This document shows, piece after piece, positions 1 to 9,304 of a stretch of 22,888 nt of DNA. The stretch comes from Usnea hakonensis. Lineage: Eukaryota > Ascomycota > Lecanoromycetes > Lecanorales > Parmeliaceae. The notes under the pieces are model-generated. The model made no database searches and had not been told where the DNA came from. It saw only the letters and a program-made list of their open reading frames with translations. A program made the translations under genes and the position numbers. The DNA is taken from NCBI GenBank assembly GCA_013423325.1, contig BLJB01000387.1:1-22888 (forward strand). The letters are read 5' to 3'. Position 1 is the stretch's first letter, and the number at the start of each line of letters is the position of its first letter.

Positions 1-132
1 TACCGTGAATCCGTCGATAGTCCTCGACGCTTCGGTAGGCTTTGCCCCTCCTAGGTTAGAGGCCATCGTTGGCCTCAGCATTAGCTTTCTCGCGACCTTC
101 TCGGTCTCTTGCCTCTTTCTCGGGCATATCGA
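1..132. other. GC-balanced fragment at window edge, not RIPed
   Basis: This stretch has normal base composition and many CpA and TpG dinucleotides, unlike the next seven kilobases. On the minus strand one frame is open across the whole fragment, and a second contains an ATG followed by a charged Glu/Lys/Arg/Ala-rich stretch ending in TAA. It is too short and truncated by the window edge to name. It could be the end of a neighbouring gene or a less mutated repeat. Confidence 0.4.
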
Positions 133-640
133 CCTTATTTTAGTTAAAATTTAATATATACTCGCTATATTATATAAAATTTTTTTAAAATACCGCTTTT
201 TTATAAAATATAGAATTTTTATATAGTATATCTAGGGCGGAAACGAGTATTATAATATAATTTAATTATTTTTAAAAAAATCCGATCTTATAGAAATCTA
301 ATAATTTATCTTAATTACCCTATATTCGGATTTTATCTAATCTACCCGAATTTTATACTAATCTAATTAAGGTTTTTCGACCTTCTAACTTTAAAATCTA
401 ATAACTTTTAGATTTGATTATTTTATCGAAAAAAGTTAAATTCGATTTTTTTATCTTAACTACCTAGTATTCCTATTTATAGTTATAACCCGGAGGTTAC
501 TTTTATTTTTATAATTCGGAGTTTAAATTTTATCTTAGTTATTCGAATTTTAATTTCTTTACTTCTATTACCCTAAGTTTAAATTTTTAATAAAGACTTA
601 AGATAAGTCTTTTTTAGGAGGAGAGGTAATATTAGGATAT
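133..640. other. AT-rich RIP-mutated sequence without a recognisable gene
   Basis: Composition drops abruptly to mostly A and T, with TpA-rich runs and almost no CpA or TpG. I see no reading frame I can defend and no LTR that recurs on the far side of the Gypsy relic downstream. It is probably the leader, LTR or N-terminal gag part of element F, mutated beyond recognition. Confidence 0.5.
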
Positions 641-899
641 ATAATATATTTTAGTATTAGCGTCTAGCGCTAGCCTAAAGGGATCTCTACTTAAGGCGAA
701 CTTCTTATATCTTAGATATTCTCTCCTTAGATTTAATATCTTATTACTATATCTACGTTATACTTTAAGTCCGTATCGATCCTAATATACTAAGTTAAAA
801 AATATATTTTAAGAGTTTACTTTTATATTATAATTATAGTAATCTCTATAGCTAGATATAATACTATCGGATCTAATATAAATATTAGTACTAGTTAAT

Positions 900-2150
900 A
901 ATCCTAATTAATAGATCCCTAGGGAAGTCGGCTTTTTCGATTTAATATATAATAGTAAATCTATCTTAAGTAGTACCTCTATCTTAGAATATACTAATAA
1001 AGATATTTACTTTCGTAATATATATTTATTTATTAAGAGGGTAAACGAGTATATTATTTTTAAAAGAGATAAGATAATAAGAAGTAATCTCTAGATCTAT
1101 TTATAAAGGATTATATTAAAATAGTAGATAAGCGAGCTTTCTAAAATAGAGTATAAAATTATTAAGCTCGAAGACGAGGTTAAGAAATAAAGTATATTAT
1201 TATATACTAGATTTAAAAAAGACTTAAATATAGCTATTAATAATATACTTTATAAAAAGTATATATTATATAATATAACTAATTAATATAAACTATAAGA
1301 ATTTATTTAAAAGATTATTAGATTAATAAAGGATACTAGATTATTATAGATAAAAAACTAGCTTAATCTAATCTATAATAATATCGACTCGAATCTATAT
1401 AGAGATCTCTAGAAGTCTAAAACTACTACTACTCTTAATACTTTTCTAGAAAGTATAGATTCCCGTAAGCATAATTAATAGAAATATATATTATAATATA
1501 ATAGATCTTTTAGTAGTTTAGATAGCTAGTAAAATAATTATTAAATATATTTTTCTAATAATAGATTATCTAATTAGTATACTAGTACTAGTTATTACTA
1601 GAACTAGTCTATCTTTTAGCGTAAAGATTATTAAGCTTATTTATAAAATTAGTATAAAAATTAGTCTTTAAATATATCTATTTATTTATAGATTATAGGT
1701 CTAGTAAAGTAATCCGCTTCTTAATCTAAATAGTAAAGTAAATCTATCTAATAAACTAGTACTAATTATAATAAGATATATTTCTAATATATTTATTAAG
1801 CTACTATTAAGAATATATAAAATAATAATAAGTATAAATAATTCGAGATAGAAGATAATATTTATTATATTAATAATAGCGAAGATAAAGACTTTACTAT
1901 TAATATTAATTTTACTATTATAATTAAGACTACTAAGTATTTATATAGTAAATATAATAATATCTTTATTAATAGAAATAAAGTATTCTTTTATTTATAT
2001 AAGAATTACTAGTAATCTATAAAACTAGTAAAGACTAGATAAAGTAATATAATATCTAAATTAGTCTAGTTAGTCTAATCTTCTAAATTAGCCTAGTTAG
2101 TCTAGTCTTCTAAATCTTCTAAAGTAGCTAAGTTAGCTAAATTAGCTATT
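900..2150 (+). pseudogene. gag: Element F gag (capsid/nucleocapsid) remnant
   Basis: Read in frame 3, this matches the general shape of fungal Gypsy Gag: an alpha-helical charged region around 1080-1300 (readable segments include KIEYKIIKLEDEVKK), a conserved downstream block ending near 1470 (TLN.FL..IDSRKHN), then a Gln/Asn/Ser/Tyr-rich tail. A possible zinc-knuckle relic lies near 1985-2010, where Cys codons would have become Tyr (KVFFYLYKNYQQ). It would bind element RNA and form the particle. Many in-frame TAA/TAG codons make it a pseudogene. The same block recurs in the antisense gag fragment at 15771-16616, which supports the family assignment. The start codon is not identifiable. Confidence 0.65.
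2060..2145 (+). repeat. Degenerate short tandem repeats in F gag-pol linker
   Basis: A unit of roughly 33-36 bases built around TTAGTCTAG and CTTCTAAA occurs about twice, followed by shorter GTAGCTAAG-like units. In frame 3 it reads as repeated Leu-Val-Gln-Ser-Ser-Lys and Ala-Lys-Leu. It lies between the possible zinc knuckle and the protease and probably encoded a flexible linker. Confidence 0.5.
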
Positions 2151-2199
2151 AAAATACCTTATCCTATTATTATTTTAGAGGCTAAGTCTACTAATAAGA

Positions 2200-2620
2200 C
2201 TTCTAGCTATAGATTTCGTAATTATAAATATATTACTATTAAGATATATTATTCTAGTAATCTAGAAGTATCTAAAGTTAATAATTATTTTAATATTAGT
2301 ATTTCTATTATTCTAGGGAACTAGGCTTATATTTATAAGATTCTAGATCTAGAAGTTAAAAAGCTTATAACTTTTATATTAATTAGAGATCTAAAAAATT
2401 AGATTATTATTATTAATAAATATATTAACCTAGTTTTTTATATAGATAGTAAAATAAATAGTAAATTTATAACTATTTATTTTACTATTAAGATATATTT
2501 TATTAATAATTTTAAAATTAATATACTTTTTAGAAATAATATTATAACTATATAAAAAATTATTATAGATCTTAATTAAAAACTTTTAAAGTTCGAATAT
2601 TACTATAGTCTCTAGATATC
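2200..2620 (+). pseudogene. Element F aspartic protease remnant
   Basis: The retroviral-type aspartic protease would cut the Gag-Pol polyprotein. In frame 3 the active-site triad Asp-Thr-Gly appears as Asn-Ile-Ser at 2292-2300 (AAT ATT AGT), each change explained by one RIP transition, and is followed by SIILGNQAYIYKILDLEVKKL. The second conserved block, normally LFGNDII, reads LFRNNII near 2530-2550. Spacing and order before the RT agree with Gypsy protease. It is certainly inactive as written. The match rests on motif order rather than on an alignment. Confidence 0.6.
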
Positions 2621-3419
2621 TCTCGACGTTATTATTAGTAAAATAATTAGTTAAGTTATTAAAACTAAGATTATACTTTCTATTCTATTAAAATTTATTA
2701 TTAATATATCTATTTCTTTTAAGGGTAAATTATCTAAAAATCGTAATTTCTTATTTAAATCTAACTATATTATTAATCTAAAAATTAATAATAATCTATA
2801 TACTTATATAATTAACGCTTCTATTAACTTTATATAGATATATAATAATCTAAATAAGCTAGTAATACTATCTTTTTAATTCTATCTTAGAAATATAATA
2901 AAGTATATATAAGATAGTACTTATCTAATATATTTATCTATAGTAAAATTAGCTATTAGTAATATTAAGAGTTAATATAAAAAATAGAGTCTAGAAAATA
3001 TCTTTATATATCTAGAATAAATAGTAGTAGTAATAACTACTAGTCTAGTTATTATATCTAAAATAATAGCTTCTAGGCCTCCTATTATAGTAATATTATA
3101 AATTACTAGATTAATAATTTCTATATTTATTACTATAGTACTATAAGTTGCTATATTACTCGCTATAATAGTATTATAAACTACTCTATAAATCGATCCT
3201 AAACTAGAATATATTATATATAATAGTATAATAATCTATAGTAATTAATATACTACTAGTAGAATTATAAGCGTTATCGATAAATTTCTAGAAATCTAGA
3301 TTAATAGAGGTATAATAGTAGATATTCTAAAAAGCGAGTAGATACCTATTCTACTTAAAGATAATATAATAGTAAAGCTAGTAAAAGTCTATCTAGTCTC
3401 TACTAAATCTTAAATAGTT

Positions 3420-4130
3420 ATTAATAATATATTTAATAAGATATAAGTATAGAGAAAAATAATCTTTATTATTTAACTAATATTTTTTAGCTTTCCTATA
3501 TTTATAGTATAATATAATATACTAAATAATAAAAAAGAACGAGTAGTTATTAATATTAGAGCGCTTAATAAGATAGTAGTTTCTAATAGCTATCTAATAT
3601 TACTATAATTTAATATTATTAATATAGTAGCTAGATTTTACTTTATCTTAATTATTAATATTATTAGTTAATTTTATTAATTCTTTATCTAATACTAGGA
3701 TCGTTATAAATTTATAATTATAACGTATAAAGAATAAAAATAGTTAAATATAGTTTTAATAAATTATAAAGATTTACCGCCTTATATTTAATAATAAATT
3801 AATAAATTATTATAATTTATTAGGGAATTCTATAGAACTTTTATTAATAATATTATTATTTTTTCTATAACTTTTAACGCCTATATCTAGTATTTTAGAA
3901 AATTATTTATACTTTATTAAAATAAAAAAATTAATTTAAATCTTATTAAATCTTTTCTAGAATATTTCTCTATTATATTATTTAGCTAGAAAATTAACTC
4001 TTTAGATATATTAATTTTTAAAGATAAACTTTAAATAATTATTATACTTTAATTTCTAATTATATTATATAATTTAGAAATTTTTCTAAAATTAATTAGA
4101 TAATTATAGTTATTAATTCTATAATATTTC
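3420..4130 (+). pseudogene. Element F reverse transcriptase remnant
   Basis: In frame 3 the Ty3/Gypsy RT core is readable: the entry region (FFSFPIFIV near 3480-3510), RVVINIRALNKIV near 3540-3580 (normally RVVVDIR.LN), YKDLPPYI in the palm, and FINNIIIFS at 3840-3865. The last is the catalytic Y-x-D-D box with both Asp codons (3846-3851) changed to Asn, as expected for GAC or GAT hit by RIP. The intact spacing between NIF and PIFIV here (20 residues) shows what is missing from the same place in E3. Inactive as written. Confidence 0.75.
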
Positions 4131-4329
4131 TAGTAAGCTATACCTCTATAAGTATATAAGACTATACTTACCGCTAAGCTACCTTCTAATAGTAAGAGGT
4201 TTATTAGAAAATAATATTTCTAAGCTTTTTATTATAATTCTAGTTAGGAAAAGTTAGCTATATTTAATAATATTAAAAGTATATTTATTAGTTCTAACTT
4301 TTTAATCTATTTTAATATATTAAGAATTC

Positions 4330-4960
4330 TACTTATCGACCTCGATATTTCTAAGAACTAGGGTTTTACTATAATAGTCTATTATATCTAGAATAACTAG
4401 AAGGAAAGCTTCACTAGAACTAATATATAATTAATATTATTTCTAAATAAATTACTAAATTAAGCTAAATATAATTATTAGCCTACTAAACTAAAAGTTA
4501 CTAGGATCGTTTAGATTATTAGAAAACTTAGATATATAATCGAGTCTATTAAAAATATTATTATAATCTATATTAATTATTTTATTACTATATTAATCTC
4601 GAACTAGATTAGCCTTATATTATCTAGTATTAATAAGTTAAATTTATATCTAGTTAAAGTCTTATAATACTTATTATAATTTAACTTATTAATATAATAT
4701 AAGTTAGATAAATCTAATATTATATCTAATATTCTATTATATCTTAAAGGTACTACTAATTAAGTTATACTAGATTTTAATATTAATATTCTAAATTCTC
4801 TAGTTATAGATATAGATTCCCTAATTATTAAGATACTAGATATTAATTATACTACTAAATAGAATTATATTATTAGATAAAAGTTACTAACTACTTTTTA
4901 TACTACTCTAATAAAAATATTTAATAAGTTTAAGATAAATCTTAAAATAATATATAATAA
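4330..4960 (+). pseudogene. Element F RNase H region and linker remnant
   Basis: Downstream of the RT palm the frame reads a degenerate RNase H domain, including VYYIQNNQKESFTRTN, a block resembling the family's ILFLSK.LN..E.NY...E.E (here with Lys for Glu), and RHI.E-like sequence. Asp/Glu codons are again converted to Asn/Lys by G-to-A changes. RNase H removes the RNA template during reverse transcription. Boundaries are approximate, and the linker to the integrase follows without a clear border. Confidence 0.55.
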
Positions 4961-5079
4961 AGATAATTATTAAAAAGATATTCTTAAGATACTTAAAAAT
5001 CCTATTAAAAATAATCTAATAAGTACTAAAATAGACTTATAATTTAAATTATTAAAAGATCTAATCTATTATATTAATT

Positions 5080-6330
5080 AATTCGATAGTTAGAAAAGGC
5101 TCTATATTTCGAATTCGCTAAAGTAAGAAATCTTTAAAATAGTATATAATAAGTAGTACTATAGAGGCTATTACTAGTTCTATAATTATATCTATTTATC
5201 AATCTATATATATTACCTCGCGTAGAATCTAAAAAGGTATATCGAGTATTATTTTAAATACTAGTTAAACTAAATTAAGAAGTATCGATCTTATAGAAAC
5301 TTTATATTAATTAATTATTCTAGAATTTTTTTCTATATTATTTATATAGACTTTATTATTTTCTTATTTATAATTAAGGATAAATTTAATTATCTTTTAA
5401 TAATTATTTATAAATTCTTAAAGCGTATCCTTCTAATTCTAAAAAAGATAACTTAGTCTACTATAGAATAAATAAAATTATACTTTTAATATTTATATTT
5501 TATAGATAGAGAGTTTCTTACGCTATTATCTTAAATTAGAATACTAAATTTATATTAGTATTCTAGCGAGTAGTTTTTAATAAACTTAGAACTACTCTAT
5601 TTACTATAATAATCTATTATCTCTAGACTAACGAATAGTCTAAAAAGATTAACTAGATAATAGAAATTACTATATAATTCTATATTACTATTTAAAATAT
5701 TTAGGATTTAGACTAGCTATTAGTTTTACTATATCTATAAGATTTATTTGGATTGGATTGGATTGGAATTCATACTCGTGTCTATCTAACTATGTGAAAG
5801 ATAATTACGGGAAGCTCTATGGCAATGGTGTAAGGGAAACCTTTGTAGCATTACTGCTACCAGGGTGAAAAACCTTACCGTGCATAAGATTTATTTAATA
5901 ACTCTAAAAATAACTTAATTAATATAGCTCTAAATAAGATCTTATATAGATTTAAGGTTTATAATATACTAGATCTATTAATAGACTTATTAATAGAAGA
6001 CTATAATTATCTATATATAATAAAGCGCGAGTAGATAGAAGACTCTATAGTATTTATTAACGCTATAGCTAAAATATATTATAATTAATATTATAAACTA
6101 ATTATTTTAGCTACTAGATCTAAAGTATATCTTAAGCTTTATAATAGTTATAAGATCCTAGGAGTCTATTCTAAATTAGATAGATAACGAGTTAACCCCT
6201 TTAAGATCTTAGAGTAAGTTAGTTAATTAGTTTATTATATTAAATTATATTAAAATATATATATTTACCTAGTAATTTCGATCGCTTAATTAGAACTCGT
6301 TAAGATTAGAAATTTATATAACTAGACTAA
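5080..6330 (+). pseudogene. Element F integrase remnant, frameshifted and interrupted
   Basis: The integrase inserts element cDNA into chromosomes. In frame 3, YRSYRNF corresponds to the K.R.H.P.G block after the zinc-binding region, and IDFI (Asp codon 5349-5351) is the first catalytic Asp. At 5439-5441, in a CTAAAAAAG run where IPGKD is expected, one base is missing and reading continues in frame 2. There the second catalytic block reads AIILN*NTKF (normally ISDRD.KF). The Glu block reads TNE*SKKIN (normally TDGQSERxN). The catalytic residues after the shift are lost to Asn and Lys. The 134-bp retroposon at 5750-5883 plus a 13-bp duplication interrupts the fold but leaves the downstream frame unchanged. 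Confidence 0.75.
5737..5896 (-). mobile_element. 134-bp SINE-like structured retroposon with 13-bp target duplication
   Basis: The insert is 5750-5883. It is flanked by a perfect direct repeat, ATAAGATTTATTT, at 5737-5749 and 5884-5896. On the plus strand it begins with three GGATT units and has no terminal inverted repeat. Read on the minus strand it starts GCACGGTAAGG and ends in a simple repeat of CCAAT units, like the tail of a SINE. Two nested 6-bp stems are present: GTAAGG (5830-5835) with CCTTAC (5873-5878), and GTAGCA (5845-5850) with TGCTAC (5855-5860). Unlike its surroundings it keeps CpA and TpG, so it arrived after RIP or was too short to be targeted. The 13-bp duplication points to LINE-type target-primed insertion. 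No convincing pol III B box was found. Confidence 0.7.
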
Positions 6331-6379
6331 AAATAATAAATCTAGTCCTATTAAAAAAATAATTAATATAAGTAGATCT

Positions 6380-6650
6380 AATAATAAGTTAAAATCTTAT
6401 ATTATTAAATATTTATTAGATAAGAGGTCTAATAATAAAAGCGGCTTTCTAAACTATCTAGTTAAATAGCGAAGATAGGGTTATAAGTATAATATCTAGA
6501 TATTATCTAGAAAGCTCTAAAATTACTAGGAATTAATTAATAAGTATAAGATATATATAATATAATAAGCTAGCTTACTAAAATTAGAAAGAAAGTATCG
6601 CTAATCTACTTTTTAGACTTTTAAAGTAGTATCTATAGAAAGGTAAATCG
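6380..6650 (+). pseudogene. Element F C-terminal chromodomain remnant
   Basis: In frame 2 the sequence reads YLLDKR followed by a Gly/Ser stretch, NYLVK*, then RRQGYKYNI*, and a helix-like tail ending near 6560. This matches the chromodomain pattern (E.LL.KR, EYLVKW.GY....W). Chromodomains at the integrase C-terminus mark chromoviruses and are thought to steer insertion to heterochromatin, which would fit the surroundings. The original stop codon is not identifiable; it must lie at or before about 6650. Confidence 0.55.
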
Positions 6651-7538
6651 TACTATATATATTATAAACTCTATCTATTAAACGCGGAAGAGATTATCTC
6701 TATAAATATTACTCCTAACTCTATATTACTTCCTTATTAACTAGGTAGACCTTCTAAGTATAATACTATTTATATATACTATTTAAAAAGTCCTCCTAAG
6801 GGAGTAGTATATAAAAGGATAGTATCGTCGGGATCTAATATTATAGATCTATATACTATATTACTAGAAGTAGTATTAGAGTTTCTAGAAAGATATTACT
6901 ATAAGATATAGAATAATATAGAATAATATTCTAGTATTACTATATTTATTTATTACTTTACTATATATTAGTAGCGAGAGCGCTACTATCTTTTTTTCTT
7001 ATTAGTACTATTATACCGGCTATTACTATATTACTATTATAGTAATAGCGATTACTACTACTATTATAATAGTAGTATTAGTACTAGTACTAATCGATAC
7101 TAGTACGATTACTATAGTACTTAAGTGAATTCTTAGGTAGTAACAATTTATCCTTTTTATATATTCACTTTTATATTAGTATAACACTTAACTAATTTCG
7201 ATAATATTAATAATTTAAATAATATAATATAGAGTCTTTCGAATAATATAGGTAGATAGGTAGAATCTTTAATTTCTATAAGGTAAGAAATATCTAAATA
7301 TCTTCTTTATTAAGCTCGCTTACTTACTCTAAGCTAGAAAAAATAGCCCGTTACTTTTCTTCGCCGAGTAGATATACGAAGAAGTCTTATTATAATATTA
7401 GAACCTATATAGATCGATATTAATATAAATATAATAACTAGGATAATAAGACTACTAATCTATATAGATAATATAGCCGGTATATGTAGGTCGAGGAAGA
7501 TATACTAAGCTACTAGTAGTAGAGCTAACTAGGAGGTG
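6651..7538. other. Degenerate AT-rich region with a possible coding relic at its right end
   Basis: Most of this is RIP-mutated, including a palindrome-rich run of TAC/TAG triplets at 6990-7120. Bases 7123-7130 (AAGTGAAT) and 7163-7170 (ATTCACTT) form an 8-bp inverted repeat inside a small less-mutated islet. From about 7335 to 7540 one plus-strand frame is free of stops other than RIP-type TAA/TAG and reads a Tyr/Gln/Asn-rich sequence (for example KIARYFSSPSRYTKKSYYN). This may be the 3' end of an element gene lying before the LTR at 7539. I do not recognise it. Confidence 0.4.
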
Positions 7539-7858
7539 TGTTAGGATCGTGTTCTAACAAATATCTAGATATATTCTAAGTAATATAGAGTACTCTAGTA
7601 ACGCCTAAATAATACGATACTACTATATTTCGAAATATAACTATTAAAAGTAGAGGGGGTATAGCCGGAGCCTACTATAAGATCTTACGAGGCCGGAGTA
7701 TAGTATATCTATATATAACTAGAGTATATAAGTAAGCCTACTATAATAGCGAATACGACTACGATCGATCTCTTTACTAAGTATATCGATAAGATAACTA
7801 TACGTTAAATAGTAAGTCTACTATAATAGCGAGAGTAAGCTTACTTTAATAGTATAGA
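7539..7858 (+). repeat. Probable LTR start of an outer element, split by E1
   Basis: A purine tract, AGGAGGTG (7531-7538), is followed directly by TGTTAGGATCGTGTTCTAACA (7539-7559, TGTTAG and CTAACA as inverted ends). This is the usual layout of a polypurine tract against a 3' LTR beginning with TG. A TATA-like run lies at 7709-7730. Two copies of AGTAAG[C/T]CTACTATAATAGCGA (7731-7752 and 7811-7832) mark an imperfect tandem duplication whose second unit is cut by E1 at 7858 and continues at 22102. The right end of the LTR and its partner were not found, so this stays tentative. Confidence 0.4.
7854..7858. repeat. E1 target-site duplication, left copy (ATAGA)
   Basis: ATAGA directly abuts the outer end of the E1 3' LTR and is repeated at 22097-22101 beyond the other LTR. 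Confidence 0.8.
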
Positions 7859-8019
7859 TATAATAGTAGATTTAAACAATGGGATTAGTGATTGTAATGT
7901 GTAAAAGTAATGAATGAATCTATCTGAAGAAGTGAATACAAGTAAGTGAATGCTAAGACAATGGCTAGGCAAGAGCCATTATAATAATACTATAAGTTAT
8001 TCGAGTTACTGCCGTAATA
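7859..8019 (-). repeat. E1 3' LTR (161 bp), lightly mutated
   Basis: It is identical in length and aligned end to end with 21936-22096. On the minus strand it begins TATTACGGCAG (TG changed to TA) and shares blocks with the E3 LTR, such as ATGGCTCTTGCC and TTGTATTCAC. This copy keeps most CpA/TpG sites, while its partner has lost them. Confidence 0.85.
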
Positions 8020-8145
8020 ATATCCCTCAAACACAAAAATGCCTGAGTCCCACAGGCATACACAGGTAGCAAAAAACATGATGATGCGGCAAAAGTTGCG
8101 GTAATAGACTATAAGATGAGTAAAGTCCATTCCGACCCCTATAGT
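8020..8145 (-). other. E1 3' untranslated region with conserved hairpin
   Basis: Reverse-complement homology to the E3 region 20380-20499. It holds the hairpin TGCCTG-agtccca-CAGGCA (8041-8059) next to an A-run, matching TGCCTG/CAGGCA at 20461-20479 in E3. It retains CpA/TpG and is clearly less RIPed than the gag that follows. Confidence 0.65.
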
Positions 8146-9256
8146 AGTAGCCACAACGGTTCAAAGCATCTTATACGTTAGGGCCCTTTTCTTTGAACCT
8201 ATTAGTAATCGTGGCATACTAACGGTCTATCGAGGTATTACGAAGCAAGTCCTTTTCGAGCTCGCTAAGCTTAGTAGAGTACCAAACTAAGGCGCTACTA
8301 CGTAGAGCTTAGATAATTATTAGTCTTATATTAATATTAGAGTACGTTTTAGCTAGATTCTTAAGGTAGTTAATCTAGATAAATATATTATAGTAGTAGA
8401 TATATTATCTAATACTAATAATAGTCTTATTATATTTACTCTTATAGTCTAGATCGAAATATTCTAAGTCTTCGATATATAGTTTACTATAAGCCTCGAC
8501 CTACTATATAACGAGCTATATAATCGCTTATATAGATTATAGTACTACTACCGTAGATTATTACTATATAGTATTATAGAGGTTATCTTTTAGAACCCTT
8601 ATATCGTCCCGAATTATTTAACGTATAGCTTATAGGATCTTAGGATCTACTATCGAAATCGATTAACTATTTTAGCCTTATATATTAGCTATATTAGAAG
8701 GCTTCGATAGGGTAGTAATAATAGGAGAATCTAGTAGAGTAATATTAGAGATAGTAAAAAGATTCGGGCTATCGGGTATAATAGCTAGATTTAAAGTATC
8801 TAGGTTAAAAGTATTAAAGTTAGCTCTAGTTATAATAGATAACGGAGGCTATAATAATAACTCTCTAAGATCTCTTATTACCGTATTAAAGCGTCTTAGA
8901 GCGTCTCGAAAGATAGACTTATTAATAGCCTAGAATAGTAACTAGGATAGATCTAATAACTAGAAGCGAGCTCGTATACGATAATCTCGATTAGACGAAG
9001 GCTATTACGATAGTATTAGCTTAGAAAGATATTTTATAATATAGTATATATAAAATATAGTCGAATACTCGACTAATTATAGATAAGAATAACTAGATTT
9101 AGTAAATTTAGCGATATTATATATAGTAGCTAGAGTAGTAGTATCTAATATAACGATACTACTCTCGACTTATAATTAGTAGACTAGCTTAACGATTAAA
9201 AGAGTAATTAGATTACGATAAGAAAGTCTAAAAAGGAAGTAGAAGATCTATAGAAG
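8146..9256 (-). pseudogene. gag: E1 gag remnant, 3' part
   Basis: Read on the minus strand this aligns with the E3 gag from about 12300 to 13515; for example 8181-8200 mirrors the AAAGGGCCCT block at 13457-13470, and 8870-8930 mirrors 12670-12740. Most differences are C/T or G/A. The gag is cut off after the homologue of about 13515 and joined to the 3' untranslated region, so the Gln/Asn/Tyr-rich C-terminal tail and all of pol are missing. Its 5' continuation is 12 kb away at 21650-21900 because E2 inserted at GCTAC (9257-9261). A capsid-like protein may have been the only product, if any. Confidence 0.7.
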
Positions 9257-9261
9257 GCTAC
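9257..9261. repeat. E2 target-site duplication, left copy (GCTAC)
   Basis: GCTAC abuts the E2 5' LTR and lies within E1 gag homology (GGCTAC, the reverse complement of GTAGCC near 12308-12313 in E3). Confidence 0.8.
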
Positions 9262-9304
9262 TATTACGAATATTCTTTATAGTAGAATATGTACGGAGCC
9301 TTAT
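9262..9304 (+). repeat. E2 5' LTR, left portion
   Basis: First 43 bases of the LTR, matching 21483-21525 with transition differences. Interrupted after TTAT by the DNA transposon at 9305. Confidence 0.8.

Larger units (their letters stand above)
640..6650 (+). mobile_element. Element F: RIP-ruined chromodomain Ty3/Gypsy retrotransposon
   Basis: Translating through the stop codons gives the order gag, aspartic protease, reverse transcriptase, RNase H, integrase, chromodomain, which is the Ty3/Gypsy chromovirus order. Frame 3 (first codon base divisible by three) holds from gag to about 5440; after a one-base loss, frame 2 carries the rest. Nearly all stops are TAA or TAG where Gln or Trp codons are expected, the mark of RIP on CAA, CAG and TGG. 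No LTR pair or target duplication was found, so the ends are approximate. A small retroposon interrupts the integrase at 5750-5883. It is the oldest-looking element in the window by mutation load, though RIP load is not a clock. Confidence 0.8.

Noticed and set aside
5750..5883. tRNA gene or spliceosomal introner
   Set aside because: No cloverleaf and no convincing B box. The minus strand has GTAAGG near its start but no AG at the end, and the 13-bp duplication is unlike introner insertion.
6990..7120. Satellite or CRISPR-like array of TAC/TAG triplets
   Set aside because: No regular unit or spacer. It is a RIP-derived low-complexity run with chance palindromes.
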